Assembly (NCBI GenBank): GCA_047639165.1
Contig: JBLINH010000003.1
Location: 1 to 44,858 of the forward strand
Direction of reading: 5' to 3'
DNA: 44,858 nt
DNA from: JBLINH01 sp047639165
GTDB lineage: Bacteria; Patescibacteriota; Minisyncoccia; Phycocordibacterales; JAACPR01
Under the pieces are notes generated by a model. The model saw only the letters and a list, made by a program, of their open reading frames with translations. It did no database searches and was not told the DNA's origin. Shown here in pieces: positions 8,649 to 18,198 of this stretch. Position numbers and translations under genes: made by a program. The first letter of the stretch is position 1. Each line of letters begins with the position of its first letter.

Positions 8649-8753
8649 AATTTTGATTAAACCCACTAAAATATACTTGTGGTTTTCATAGTATATCAAA
8701 AATCTCTTCTATTTTCTGCTAGCTACAATCGATATTTTGTTTTCGAATTTATA

Positions 8754-9839
8754 TTAATTATTTAGCAATATATTAAAAAATTTACCATTTGGATAGTAAG
8801 CATTTATTGGATTCTTAAAATCTATTTCAAATTCAAACAACTCATCATCAAACATAATAGTACTATTTGCAGATATTATCGTGTCTTCTGGAAACCTGAA
8901 CATATTTTTATCTTGTTCTATCCTATATCCTCCAATGTTAATCTCATATTTACTATCATTTTTTATATGAAAGACATTACCTACTAACAGGAAGTTCAAC
9001 GAAGGATCTACTATCTCAACGAGTATTCTAGATACAGCTTGTTTATTTAATGACGATGCATTAACAACAACATTGTATTTCCCTGGATATTTATATGTAT
9101 GTTTAACCTCTTCTCCGGAACTATCGTCTCCGTCTCCAAATGACCACTTATATCTAACTCTTGTTTTTACATCATCAACTGCCTTGAATACAATTGGAGA
9201 ATTAGTACTTCCCAGCCTCTTTCTACCTATTCCAATCTTTAATTCAGTCTTATCTTCTATGCCCGATAGATCTATCTGTGATGAATGACTTGAAAGTGTA
9301 GTATCTTCTTTTCCTGTATAAGGATAAACTTCTTCTACAACAACCTCTGATGTAGATACATTTTCTTTACCAGGAGTCTTGATCCCAGAAATCCAAACAT
9401 CTCCATATAGTTGCAAACTACTTCCAGTTCCCTTCCCTCCAATTTCTGGATCATATAAAACCTTTGAAATCTCTAATCCTTCTCCATCAACCAAAGATAA
9501 TTCCTCTCCGGAGTTATTTAAGGCAAAAGCACTATCAAATACAAGTCCTGTAAATTCTGGGTTATTCTCTATGAACTTATCTACATTATCTGCAATAATC
9601 GCATATGTTTTAGCTTTTATAACAAGATTATCATCCGAACTCTTTATGGTGTGATTTTTGGAATTTTCTATTAATTTCCACTCTGTTATATCAAAATCTA
9701 TATCTGAGCTGTTAAATACCTCCACCCATTCATATCCACTATCTGTACCGGGAAGATCATACATAACCTCACTAAATCCAATATTTGCAAAGACGTTAAT
9801 TGGTAAGAACAAAACAAGAATGATGATTATTTTTTTCAT
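8754..9839 (-). CDS. Secreted lamin-tail (LTD) and PKD domain protein
   Basis: This 361-aa exported protein starts with a signal peptide (KKIIIILVLFLPINVFA, cleavage near residue 18). Residues about 20-110 match a lamin tail domain (IGFSEVMYDLPGTDSGYEWVEVFN, then the DITEWKL strand and a GEELSLVDGEG turn). Residues about 205-285 look like a PKD domain with the diagnostic YKWSFGDGDDSSGEEVKHTY and YPGKYNVVV segments. A second LTD-like half may follow at the C-terminus. Such proteins are probably surface or adhesion modules; no catalytic residues are seen. There is no C-terminal anchor, so attachment may be indirect. It lies in an envelope-gene neighbourhood on the same strand. Confidence 0.85.
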   Translation of the reverse strand: MKKIIIILVLFLPINVFANIGFSEVMYDLPGTDSGYEWVEVFNSSDIDFDITEWKLIENSKNHTIKSSDDNLVIKAKTYAIIADNVDKFIENNPEFTGLVFDSAFALNNSGEELSLVDGEGLEISKVLYDPEIGGKGTGSSLQLYGDVWISGIKTPGKENVSTSEVVVEEVYPYTGKEDTTLSSHSSQIDLSGIEDKTELKIGIGRKRLGSTNSPIVFKAVDDVKTRVRYKWSFGDGDDSSGEEVKHTYKYPGKYNVVVNASSLNKQAVSRILVEIVDPSLNFLLVGNVFHIKNDSKYEINIGGYRIEQDKNMFRFPEDTIISANSTIMFDDELFEFEIDFKNPINAYYPNGKFFNILLNN

Positions 9840-9884
9840 CCTCTATATATAGCAACATATACGTGAAATTATTATAAAAAACCT

Positions 9885-11819
9885 TTAAAGATTAGTTAAT
9901 GTAACTACAGCTATATTTGGGAAATCTTTCTCTCTTGCCTTGATCTTCTTCAAAACACTATTTGTGAAAAGAATATCAGGATTCAATTCGATTCCAGTAG
10001 TAACTTTCTCTTTAGCTGTCTCAAAGTCCCCTTCATACATACTCACAAGACCGTCCATTACCAATGTTATTGGATTTTCTGGAGATAACCGATAGGAATC
10101 TTCGACAATAGCTTTAGCTTCGTCTAGCCTGTTAGTTCCTAGGATTGTTTGGTTCATTAATAGATAAACACGATTCATTCTAGCTCTGTAATCATTTGGA
10201 ACTCTTTCTATATATTCAACATAATACTTATCATAAGCCGCCATCTGTTCTCTTGTTGAATTAATTACATTGTCATACTTCTCTGTTCCTGGTGGCACAG
10301 AGTTTATCGACACAAAAAATCCTTTCATCAGTGACGCAGAAGAAACTCTTAAAGTTTCAAAGTCTACATCTCCAGAAAGTGCTCTATTTATATATTCTAC
10401 TTGTTTTTCAGTACCTCCTCCGTTAAATATCTCTTTCAAACTACTTTGTTTTTCATATTGCTTATACAACATCTCATATGACATAAATACAGCCATAGCG
10501 ATCAATATTACGACCAATACCTTACTAAACTTACCGCCTTCTTCTGAAGAAGTAATACTCTCTTTTTCAAGCCACAACAGATATCCCAAAACAAATACTA
10601 ATATCCCATAACTGGCTACGGAGTCGAAACCTGTCTGCATTTGAATTAGATGGAAGAATGGTAGCATCCCTAGTATAAACATTTCGTATACCCCAATATT
10701 GTCCTCTCTATGGGCTATGTACGATACTCGCGTAATCATAAATATAAGTATGAGCACAGAAACAACACCAACCAAACCAACAGACACTAACGTGTCCACA
10801 AATATATTATGAGCCCTATCAAACCACACTTCTCCAATGTTCTCTTTCAAAAATAGGTCATTATTAAAATTATGCTCGAAGACCATACGAAAGTTTTCTG
10901 GACCAGATCCAATTACAGGGTTTTGCTTGAATGCCTCTATTCCAATATCCCAAACAATAATTCTAGCTTTTGAAGATACTTCAATATACTTCTCCTGTAC
11001 AACACTTCCCGGAACAAACAACAGTGATATCACAGAAAATACAGAAACTAATATCAGTAAAGACCAAATAGATGCTACTTTCTTAAACTTCTCCCTTGAG
11101 ACCTTTTTTATAGCAATAAGAGATACTACATAAAATATAGCCAATATAGCTGTTGCGCTAGAAGCTCTGGCAAGTCCTAGAGCAGAAACAGGATCTAGTA
11201 TACTACTTACTTTAAGAAGTATAGGAGATGACATTTGAATCAAAATCATCAATCCAACAATATACTTCTGTTTCTTACTCTCTGTGTATCCCAAAAATAC
11301 GATCATAGACACGAGTAAAGCGATCATCTGGTATGAACCAGCAAATGTACTGTTTCCAAATCCAAATGCAGTTTCATCTGTTGCAAAAAACGATAGTACA
11401 GAGAAGGCTGTACTTGATATAACAATTGACCATTTGGTTAGATTCCAATCTTTCTTGTTTAAAAGCTCACTTAAAGAGAACGACATTAATGCAGCGGCTG
11501 TTAGAAACCAAACTCCTGAAGATCTAACAATGTCTGAGTTTAATGATCTGGATGAATCCAAACCAAGAAAAGAAGATACATAATATACACCCAGCACTCC
11601 GGCGGTGATAAGTAGTAACTTTCTACTCTTTAAATTAATCTTTCTTTTATTAATTAGTATTGAAGATGCAAGAGAGATAAGAAGGAGTATAGAGAAAGAT
11701 ACTATATAGAAGTACCTAACATTTACTTCTCCATAGAAAAGGCTATCTGTATCTATAAAAGGAAACAGGAAGAAAAATATAGCTGTTAATATTCCAATGA
11801 AAGTAAGTTTATTATTCAT
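9885..11819 (-). CDS. O-antigen ligase/polymerase-like membrane protein with C-terminal TPR
   Basis: I start at 11819 (MNNKLTFIG...), 644 aa, because the upstream in-frame ATG at 11873 falls in a terminator and adds a non-membrane leader. The first 440 or so residues contain about 12 hydrophobic segments. A large loop carries the Wzy/WaaL-type signature (IGSGPENFRMVFEHNF ... WFDRAHNIFVDTLVSVGLVG), with the conserved Arg and His expected for glycan transfer from an undecaprenyl carrier. The last about 180 residues are soluble helices with TPR-like spacing. The family either polymerises or ligates surface glycan; which, and to what acceptor, cannot be told. Its neighbour, the major surface-type protein, could be the glycan acceptor (inference). 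Confidence 0.85.
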   Translation of the reverse strand: MNNKLTFIGILTAIFFFLFPFIDTDSLFYGEVNVRYFYIVSFSILLLISLASSILINKRKINLKSRKLLLITAGVLGVYYVSSFLGLDSSRSLNSDIVRSSGVWFLTAAALMSFSLSELLNKKDWNLTKWSIVISSTAFSVLSFFATDETAFGFGNSTFAGSYQMIALLVSMIVFLGYTESKKQKYIVGLMILIQMSSPILLKVSSILDPVSALGLARASSATAILAIFYVVSLIAIKKVSREKFKKVASIWSLLILVSVFSVISLLFVPGSVVQEKYIEVSSKARIIVWDIGIEAFKQNPVIGSGPENFRMVFEHNFNNDLFLKENIGEVWFDRAHNIFVDTLVSVGLVGVVSVLILIFMITRVSYIAHREDNIGVYEMFILGMLPFFHLIQMQTGFDSVASYGILVFVLGYLLWLEKESITSSEEGGKFSKVLVVILIAMAVFMSYEMLYKQYEKQSSLKEIFNGGGTEKQVEYINRALSGDVDFETLRVSSASLMKGFFVSINSVPPGTEKYDNVINSTREQMAAYDKYYVEYIERVPNDYRARMNRVYLLMNQTILGTNRLDEAKAIVEDSYRLSPENPITLVMDGLVSMYEGDFETAKEKVTTGIELNPDILFTNSVLKKIKAREKDFPNIAVVTLTNL

Positions 11820-11868
11820 GATATTAATATAAATTCTAGCACAAGGTATTTTTTTTTGCATTAGACAA

Positions 11869-11908
11869 AACAAAAAAACACTTACATATAATGTAAGTGT
11901 TTTTTGTT
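11869..11908. terminator. Bidirectional intrinsic terminator
   Basis: ACACTTACAT (11878-11887) and ATGTAAGTGT (11891-11900) form a 10-bp stem with A-rich 5' and T-rich 3' flanks on both strands. It ends the surface-protein transcript before the polymerase gene. Confidence 0.85.
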
Positions 11909-11953
11909 AACTAAAACTTAAATTTATTTAAGTTCAGCTACATCTTAATCAAA

Positions 11954-13963
11954 CTAGTTGATTGAAACGTAATCTGACTCAAACTCTTCTAGGTTGAAGT
12001 CATAGATGTTCTGAGTAGCAGTGTCAGTTGTTGCCCATGAAATTCCCTTAACAGCAGCTCGGAATAGACCATTGTCTCCCAAGTTATTGTTAGTTCTTTC
12101 AATAGTAATACTGAATGATGCTGTTGAACCTTCTGTAATCTTCACACCGTTAGTTACACCATTGTCAGTAACATTGTTTCCATTAGCTGTGAAGCTTACG
12201 GCCGCTGTTACGTCTCCTGTTGTAGCTGTTCCGGACTTATCAACTTGGTATACAACAACGTTTGTCGCTGAAGTATCTCCTGTTGTGATAGCTGTTGTAG
12301 TAGCTGATGCTGTGTCAGAAACATAAATGTCTCCGTCGATTGCCTCAACTGTGTACTTGATCACGAATGATCCAGTATCGTCATAAGTGTTTGAACCTCC
12401 TGAACTTACAGGTGGAATTTCAATATTTACAAACTGGATAACAGGTGCTACGTCATATAGACCAAATGTTTCTCCAAGAGCTGTACCTGATCGGTCACCA
12501 ACTACTAGAGTTTCACCTGATTCATCGTCAACGTCAGCAACGTTTCGGTTTGAAGCTGTGAATTCTGCCTTAATTGTATCTCCCTCAACGAATCCTGATC
12601 CAAGATCATTAAGATCAACTGTAACAACTACTTCAACCTCATCTCCTGCATCGATTGTATAATCGAAGTCTGAGAATGTTACTGAAGCGGCTGCTGATGA
12701 TGTTGATAGAGTTTCTGAGAACTCTTCACCATCGATAGTTATATATACTGTGTGTGCAACTGCATCAATATCTGTTGCAGCTCCTCCTACAGTAAGTGTA
12801 ACTGGAAGGTCTCTAACTCGTAGGTCAGAATCTCCTTCAGCTTCAAGAGTAAATCGTAGAAGCTCTACTCCATCAGTATCATCTGATGTGTCTACGTTTA
12901 TAACTGTAGCATCTAGATTATCGTCTCCAAGTGCAACCTTAAGCTCAGCATCTGTTGCTGTTGCAAAAGTTGCAAAAGTGAATGTTCGTCCTGATCCATC
13001 ATTGATGTCACCAGTTGTAGTATCTGTGATAACTGCAGCTTGTGCATCTCTGAATCGAATGCTTTCGAACTCAAGTGTCCAAGAATCTCCAGCCTCATCT
13101 GAGTCTAGATTTGAAACACCTGAAACCTTAATAACTAGTCGTCCCTCCTCGTCTTCTCCGATAACGGCTCCTGCGTCAAGAGCGATTGTCTTGTCGTAGT
13201 TGTCATCATCTTCAAATTCGTCTGCATCAATTTCTGCAAACTTTTCTCCGTCAAGCCATACAGATACATTTTCTGCATACTTTTCAAAGTCTTCGTTTGC
13301 TGTTCCTTGTGAGAAGTTTAGGTTAATTGCAACGATTTCGATGTCTGAACCATCAGCTTCGATATCGATTCCAGCTACCTCAACATCTGACTCGTCTTCT
13401 CCAACCTCTTCGTTGTTTAGTCCTGAAACGTAATCAACGTCATCAATTGATCCAGCTCCTCCTGAAAGAGAAGATGAATCTGTTGAACTTGATGAATCTG
13501 TTGAACTTGATGAGCTACCTGAACATTTTGTAGCTACGCTAGCCATTGTAGTTGGGCCAAAGTAACCTACTGCTGGAGAAACTCCATTAGCTGCTTGGTA
13601 AGCTGATAAAGCTCCTTGTGTTAGAGCACCGAAGTATCCCTTTGAAACTCCTGTTGGAATTACAAGGTATCCTTCTCCCTCCAAAAATGATTGAAGAGTT
13701 GTAACATCTGTTCCGTCTGAACCTAATGTTAGGTTTCTAGAGTATGTTCCACATGATGTTGAACTTGATGTTGATGTTGAACTTGATGATGATGAGCTTG
13801 AGCTATCATCTGTAACATTAGCCATGATCCACTCTGCTGTGAATCCTTTTGAAATGTAATCATCTAGTTCAGCCTTTGTAAGTGCCAATGCAGGAGCTGC
13901 TGACCCTAATACTAGGGCAAGAGCGATCGCTACACCGGAAACTTTAATTGCTAAATTTTTCAT
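11954..13963 (-). CDS. Major-surface-type protein with peptidoglycan-binding domain
   Basis: This 669-aa exported protein has a signal peptide (cleavage after ...SAAPALA, residue about 27), a helical segment, a Ser/Thr linker (residues 54-70), and a PG_binding_1-like domain (about 75-146: LGSDGTDVTTLQSFL, GYFGALTQGALSAYQ, YFGPTTMASV) bracketed by the only two Cys (71 and 147), which could form a disulfide. A second Ser/Asp linker follows, then about 480 very acidic beta-rich residues in several Ig-like units. The acidic composition, the repeats and the apparently uniform codon choice (GTT, GCT and GAA preferred) suggest an abundant S-layer-like or filament protein. It has its own strong promoter, a long structured leader and a terminator. 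The S-layer role is inference. Confidence 0.85.
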   Translation of the reverse strand: MKNLAIKVSGVAIALALVLGSAAPALALTKAELDDYISKGFTAEWIMANVTDDSSSSSSSSSTSTSSSTSCGTYSRNLTLGSDGTDVTTLQSFLEGEGYLVIPTGVSKGYFGALTQGALSAYQAANGVSPAVGYFGPTTMASVATKCSGSSSSSTDSSSSTDSSSLSGGAGSIDDVDYVSGLNNEEVGEDESDVEVAGIDIEADGSDIEIVAINLNFSQGTANEDFEKYAENVSVWLDGEKFAEIDADEFEDDDNYDKTIALDAGAVIGEDEEGRLVIKVSGVSNLDSDEAGDSWTLEFESIRFRDAQAAVITDTTTGDINDGSGRTFTFATFATATDAELKVALGDDNLDATVINVDTSDDTDGVELLRFTLEAEGDSDLRVRDLPVTLTVGGAATDIDAVAHTVYITIDGEEFSETLSTSSAAASVTFSDFDYTIDAGDEVEVVVTVDLNDLGSGFVEGDTIKAEFTASNRNVADVDDESGETLVVGDRSGTALGETFGLYDVAPVIQFVNIEIPPVSSGGSNTYDDTGSFVIKYTVEAIDGDIYVSDTASATTTAITTGDTSATNVVVYQVDKSGTATTGDVTAAVSFTANGNNVTDNGVTNGVKITEGSTASFSITIERTNNNLGDNGLFRAAVKGISWATTDTATQNIYDFNLEEFESDYVSIN

Positions 13964-14407
13964 ATATAAGAATTATTCTTTAAACATACCCCTTTCTCAA
14001 GTAATAATAATATTAAGAAAAGGAAAATGTTATTAACGTTAATAACCAATAAAATTGGAAACTTTTAATTTATGTATCTTATTCCGATTCTAATAGATAC
14101 AATTTTATTCTTTCAATCCTAACTGCAATAACAGTAGGATTATGCCGAGTCGGGGCGAGAAGGAAAAAACTAATTTTCCTATGAACCACCAACCCTTATA
14201 CCTTGTAGACTCTTTTTGCAAAGAGTTAAGATCGACTCTTTTGGTATAAAGGATTAGCTTCAAAGATTTCAGTCTGAATTCCACTCTTTAACTGACCGTG
14301 TCTGGAAAAAGAATTACAGTAAATACTATCTCGTATTTTGAGAGTTAACTCCGAACTTTATTCTAGTTTTCAATGAACCTAGAATCTCGGCTTTACTTCT
14401 CCGAGAT
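13964..14407 (-). promoter_or_regulatory. About 440-nt structured 5' leader or embedded ncRNA
   Basis: Between the promoter and the surface-protein ATG no protein gene is seen. Several hairpins are visible in transcript order: an outer CTATCTCG/CGAGATAG stem (14402-14409 and about 14323-14330), CTCGG/CCGAG (about 14382-14404), ATTCTAG/CTAGAAT (about 14360-14387), CCTTTATACC/GGTATAAGG closing a second domain (about 14193-14254) with an inner AACTCTTTGCAAAAAGAGT hairpin, and AATCCTA/TTAGGATT (about 14116-14146). I looked for RNase P, tmRNA, SRP and 6S hallmarks and found none. It could stabilise the mRNA or be a separate RNA. Confidence 0.5.
14029..14046. promoter_or_regulatory. 18-bp perfect palindrome upstream of the surface-protein start
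   Basis: GTTATTAACGTTAATAAC is a perfect palindrome 66 nt before the ATG at 13963. It could be a dimeric-regulator operator or an RNA hairpin near the start of translation. Confidence 0.4.
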
Positions 14408-14413
14408 AGCTCA

Positions 14414-14441
14414 ATTATAAACCTTATAAATTTTGTGTAAA
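14414..14441 (-). promoter_or_regulatory. Promoter of the surface-protein gene
   Basis: Minus-strand TTTACA (14441-14436) and perfect TATAAT (14419-14414) are 16 bp apart, predicting a start near 14407. The spacing matches the rRNA and secE promoters of this window. Confidence 0.7.
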
Positions 14442-14540
14442 CAAGGTCATTTGTGGAAAACTAAATACCCACACAGGGATCTAGCATTCACGGCTGTTAT
14501 ACTACACTATTTTGAGTAAAAGTCAACATAAAATAGGTGT

Positions 14541-15266
14541 TTATACGAGTGAGTATTTACTCCACCTTCTCTCTCCTTCTTTCTTCAAAATACCCTCTTT
14601 TACAAGTTGTAGAAGATCTCTTTGTAAGGTTTTTTCACTATAGTTCTGAAACTTGAAAGATACATCCTTTACTGACACTATTTTCATATTCCTCACAAGA
14701 TCAGCTATCATGTCTTTTCTGCTGTTTTGTACTTCCGCTCTATCAGACTTAGTTTTAGTGTCCTTTTTATAAAGGACACTAGTATCAGAGTGTCTTTTAT
14801 CAGTATTAATGTCCTTTACACTACTTTTACCTGTCATTACTCTGTCTTTTAAGTAAACTAGAGTGTCACTACTATCATCACCGTGTACACCTATTTCTTT
14901 TAATAACTTAGTCATTTCCGTCCTTAATACGTTAAAATTAGATTTGTTTATAAGACCTACCAAGTGAGCAGAGTCTAGTAGTGTTATTGTCTTATACAAA
15001 GAAACTGGGACTTTATAGTTCTTTTTACTAGATTTTAACTGCCCTAATAAAGTTATGTCCATTAAAAGCTCCGTTACAGATTTCCTTATTGTCTTTTTTA
15101 TATTCTCCTCATCGGACAATTGGTCTGTAACCAGGTAGATAGCGCTCACGATCTTTTCTGTCTTTTTTAGTATGAAAAGAAATTGTGTGTCTTTAAAATA
15201 GTCAGTGTTTAACAACTCTAAATAATGAGAGTCGTCTATATTCCTTTCTTGTCTTTCATTTGGCAT
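14541..15266 (-). CDS. DNA-binding protein with C-terminal DeoR-like helix-turn-helix
   Basis: This 241-aa cytoplasmic protein has a helical N-terminal region (about 1-125), a charged Ser/Lys/Asp linker (about 130-180) and a C-terminal winged helix (about 183-241) with VSVKDVSFKFQNYSEKTLQRDLLQLVKEGILKKEGERRWSKYSL, the pattern of a DeoR/GntR-like recognition helix and wing. I recall similar proteins in Parcubacteria but no characterised member. It is divergent from ftsK with a 213-bp gap rich in (T)GTCTTTT-like words, possible binding sites. A 24-bp inverted repeat (14757-14780, arms AGTGTCCTTT) lies inside its linker-coding region. Whether it controls itself, ftsK or the surface gene downstream is unknown. 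Confidence 0.7.
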   Translation of the reverse strand: MPNERQERNIDDSHYLELLNTDYFKDTQFLFILKKTEKIVSAIYLVTDQLSDEENIKKTIRKSVTELLMDITLLGQLKSSKKNYKVPVSLYKTITLLDSAHLVGLINKSNFNVLRTEMTKLLKEIGVHGDDSSDTLVYLKDRVMTGKSSVKDINTDKRHSDTSVLYKKDTKTKSDRAEVQNSRKDMIADLVRNMKIVSVKDVSFKFQNYSEKTLQRDLLQLVKEGILKKEGERRWSKYSLV

Positions 15267-15420
15267 ATAAAGTCTTTTAAACTTATTGTCTTTTATAAAA
15301 AGTTTTTAAATCTTTTAAAAGACACTACTGTTGTCCTATTCTAATAAAATTTATGTCCTAAAACAATTGACTACATCATATTTCTTATCAATCGTTTTAA
15401 AATCACCATAAAAACAAGGT

Positions 15421-15450
15421 TTGATTAGACTTTTTGTGTTATCATATATT
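15421..15450 (+). promoter_or_regulatory. Putative ftsK promoter
   Basis: TTGATT (15421-15426) and TATATT (15445-15450) with an 18-bp spacer lie 30 nt before the ftsK ATG. The match is good but not perfect. Confidence 0.45.
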
Positions 15451-15479
15451 AGTAATTAGATCTCGTTTCAACTACTACA

Positions 15480-17672
15480 ATGGGAAGAAAAAAGAAAAAA
15501 GAAAAAGACGATGAAGAGAAATCAGGTTTCCTTTCTTCATTAAAAGAAGAGACAGTTGAGGGTGTCATGGCCGTTATCTTTATTCTGCTTGCCATCTTTC
15601 TATTCTTTGCATCTATTGGTAAGGCCGGTATTGTTGGTACAAAAACATATTCATTACTTACACATATATTTGGTATTGGTTATTTTCTTATACCAGTAAT
15701 CTTATTAGCTCTTGGTATTTCATTCTTTAAATCACTAAAGAAGAACTTGGCGACACCAAAAATCATTGGTGGAATACTCCTACTAATATCAGGTCTGGGT
15801 CTACTGAGTCTAACTCTAAACAAAGGTGGTATTGCTGGTTCACTTATAGCGACACCTATGACGAAATTTTTTGATGGCATTTTAAGTTTTGTATTTCTAT
15901 CTGGAATTCTTCTAATATCTATTCTTGTTATATTTGATGTGCCACTTCAAATATATGCAATAAGAAAGTTCTTAGACAGAAACAAAGAGTACGATGAAGA
16001 CGGAAACCTAATAGAAAAAGAGAAAGAGAAAGAAATTGAAGAGGAGGAAGTTGAAGAAATAGAAGAAGAAGAAGAAGAAGAAGATGAGGAAGATGAAGTC
16101 CCTGTAAAAAACAATGATCCAGTATCTCTTGTTAAAAAAGCTGCCGGGGGACTAATCTTCTTTTCAAGGAAAAGTGCAGCTTTTGATGAGTTTGAACCAC
16201 CTCCACTTTCACTTCTTGAAAAGGATTCTGGTAAGCCTGGTGTTGGAGATGTTAAAGCGAACACAAACATAATAAAGAGAACTCTAAGTAACTTTGGTAT
16301 CCAAGTAGAAATGGACGAAGTTTCAATTGGACCATCCGTAACAAGATATGCTCTAAAACCAGCAGAAGGTGTGAAGCTATCAAAAATAGTTGGACTGCAA
16401 AATGATCTCTCTCTAGCATTAGCCGCACATCCTATCAGGATAGAAGCTCCTATTCCTGGAAAGTCTTTAGTCGGTATTGAAATTCCAAACACCACAAAAA
16501 CTATTGTTGGTTTAGGGAGTTTACTGAAAGCTCCCAACTTTAAGGATTCAGACAAACCTCTACTAACATGTCTTGGTAAGGGGATCACAGGTCTTCCTCA
16601 TTTTTCGAACATGGCTAAAATGCCTCACTCTCTGATTGCTGGTGCCACAGGATCTGGTAAGTCAGTAACAATTCACGCAATGATCACTTCTCTTCTATAT
16701 AGAAACCCTCCAGAAAACCTTAAGTTCATCATGGTTGATCCTAAGAGAGTAGAACTAACTTTGTACAATAAGATCCCTCATCTACTAACACCTGTTATTA
16801 CAGACGCTAAGAAAGCTATTCTCGCACTCAAGTGGGCCGGTAAAGAAATGGATAGACGGTATGACATATTGGAATCAAACTCTGTTAGAGATATCCAGTC
16901 ATATCACGAAACTATTCTTAAACCTGCTGTTGAAAAAGCCAAAAAAGATTCTGACATAGATAGTGTTCCTGAAACGATGCCATACATAGTAGTAGTAATT
17001 GATGAGTTGGCAGACATTATGCAGGCATACCCAAGAGAACTTGAGTCAGCTATCGTTAGATTAGCTCAAATGAGTAGAGCTGTTGGAATTCACCTTATGC
17101 TTTCAACACAAAGACCTAGTGTTAATGTTATAACCGGTCTAATCAAAGCAAATATACCTGCTAGAATAGCTCTTCAAGTTGCTTCACAAATTGATTCAAG
17201 AACAATTCTTGACCAACAAGGTGCAGAGAAACTTCTAGGTGCTGGAGATATGCTATACCTATCAGGTGAAATGTCTAAACCAATTAGATTACAGTCAGCT
17301 TATATTTCTGAGAAGGAGGTTAAGAAGGTTGTTAAGTTCCTTACAGATAAGTATCAAGATGATGTTCCTGAAACAGAAATAGACATTGAAGGAAAGAATG
17401 AACCTAACTCAATATTTGATGCATTAAACGGAAGTAGTGCTGGGAATAATGACGATGATGATGAAAGTGATGAACTATACTCTGAAGCAAAAGAAATTGT
17501 TATCTCTGCAGGTAAAGCGAGCACATCATACCTTCAAAGAAAACTAAGAGTCGGATACGCTAGAGCTGCAAGACTGATAGATATTCTTGAAGATAAAGGT
17601 ATCGTAGGTCCAGCAGAAGGATCTAAACCAAGAGAAGTTCTAGTAAATGGAGACGAGGATGACGAAGAATAG
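15480..17672 (+). CDS. ftsK: FtsK/SpoIIIE DNA translocase
   Basis: This 730-aa membrane-anchored hexameric ATPase pumps DNA through the closing septum and helps resolve chromosome dimers. Four hydrophobic segments lie in residues about 27-165, followed by a highly acidic linker (about 172-205, runs of Glu) that is shorter than in E. coli. The motor domain has Walker A GATGSGKS (about 387-395), the MVDPKRVEL segment, Walker B VVVIDELADI (about 503-512) and the LSTQRPSVNVITGLIKANIP arginine-finger region. The C-terminal gamma winged helix (about 655-725: GKASTSYLQRKLRVGYARAARLID) would read KOPS-like DNA. It leads a plus-strand block with recA, and the next gene starts 16 nt after its stop. Confidence 0.97.
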   Translation: MGRKKKKEKDDEEKSGFLSSLKEETVEGVMAVIFILLAIFLFFASIGKAGIVGTKTYSLLTHIFGIGYFLIPVILLALGISFFKSLKKNLATPKIIGGILLLISGLGLLSLTLNKGGIAGSLIATPMTKFFDGILSFVFLSGILLISILVIFDVPLQIYAIRKFLDRNKEYDEDGNLIEKEKEKEIEEEEVEEIEEEEEEEDEEDEVPVKNNDPVSLVKKAAGGLIFFSRKSAAFDEFEPPPLSLLEKDSGKPGVGDVKANTNIIKRTLSNFGIQVEMDEVSIGPSVTRYALKPAEGVKLSKIVGLQNDLSLALAAHPIRIEAPIPGKSLVGIEIPNTTKTIVGLGSLLKAPNFKDSDKPLLTCLGKGITGLPHFSNMAKMPHSLIAGATGSGKSVTIHAMITSLLYRNPPENLKFIMVDPKRVELTLYNKIPHLLTPVITDAKKAILALKWAGKEMDRRYDILESNSVRDIQSYHETILKPAVEKAKKDSDIDSVPETMPYIVVVIDELADIMQAYPRELESAIVRLAQMSRAVGIHLMLSTQRPSVNVITGLIKANIPARIALQVASQIDSRTILDQQGAEKLLGAGDMLYLSGEMSKPIRLQSAYISEKEVKKVVKFLTDKYQDDVPETEIDIEGKNEPNSIFDALNGSSAGNNDDDDESDELYSEAKEIVISAGKASTSYLQRKLRVGYARAARLIDILEDKGIVGPAEGSKPREVLVNGDEDDEE

Positions 17673-17687
17673 TACTCAGGATGAAAT

Positions 17688-18134
17688 ATGCGAAGACAGA
17701 AACTCCCAAAAGCAAAGATAATCTCAATCACATCAATAGCTCTCCTACTGATCATATATATCCTATTTAACTTCAGAATATTCATTTCTGGACCTCAAAT
17801 AGAGATAATAGACCCTCAAAGTGGTTCTTCTTTTGAAGATCCGTTTATAGTAATCAGAGGTAAGGTAAAAAATATTTCCTTTCTCAGTATCGACGACTCC
17901 CCTATTTTCGTTGATGAGAATGGGAATTTTGGTCAGAAATTGCTCCTATCACCAGGTCTTAGTATAATTGAACTGTACGCTCGTGATAAATTTGAAAGAG
18001 AAGTAACTGAAATTCTAGAATACGTTTACAACGGAACTCTGACAGAAATAGATTTGAACGAATTGGACTCTATAGAAATAATAGTATCAACTTCTACAGA
18101 AGAAAATATCGCAACTTCTACTTCCACTTTTTAG
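17688..18134 (+). CDS. Membrane-anchored protein with Ig-like (glucodextranase B-type) domain
   Basis: This 148-aa protein has a positively charged N-terminus, one transmembrane helix (residues about 10-32) and an extracellular beta domain (about 35-115) with PQSGSSFEDPFIVIRGKVKN and VDENGNFGQKLLLSPGLSIIELYARD. That strand order is typical of the Ig-like fold found as domain B of glucodextranase and in many CPR surface proteins. A Thr/Ser-rich tail ends the protein. It starts 16 nt after ftsK and is presumably co-transcribed. A role at the septum or cell surface is only suggested by position. Confidence 0.75.
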   Translation: MRRQKLPKAKIISITSIALLLIIYILFNFRIFISGPQIEIIDPQSGSSFEDPFIVIRGKVKNISFLSIDDSPIFVDENGNFGQKLLLSPGLSIIELYARDKFEREVTEILEYVYNGTLTEIDLNELDSIEIIVSTSTEENIATSTSTF

Positions 18135-18198
18135 AAATTTTTTATTTTTTATTCACCACTGTGCTTTATTATTACCTCATACAAACTTAAAAAATATT

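Noticed and set aside
12750..13533. Long plus-strand and alternative minus frames across the surface-protein gene
   Set aside because: They are shadows caused by its biased codon use; the minus frame starting at 13963 has the signal peptide and domains.
13964..14540. RNase P, tmRNA, SRP RNA or 6S RNA in the leader
   Set aside because: None of the conserved motifs I know for these RNAs appears on either strand.
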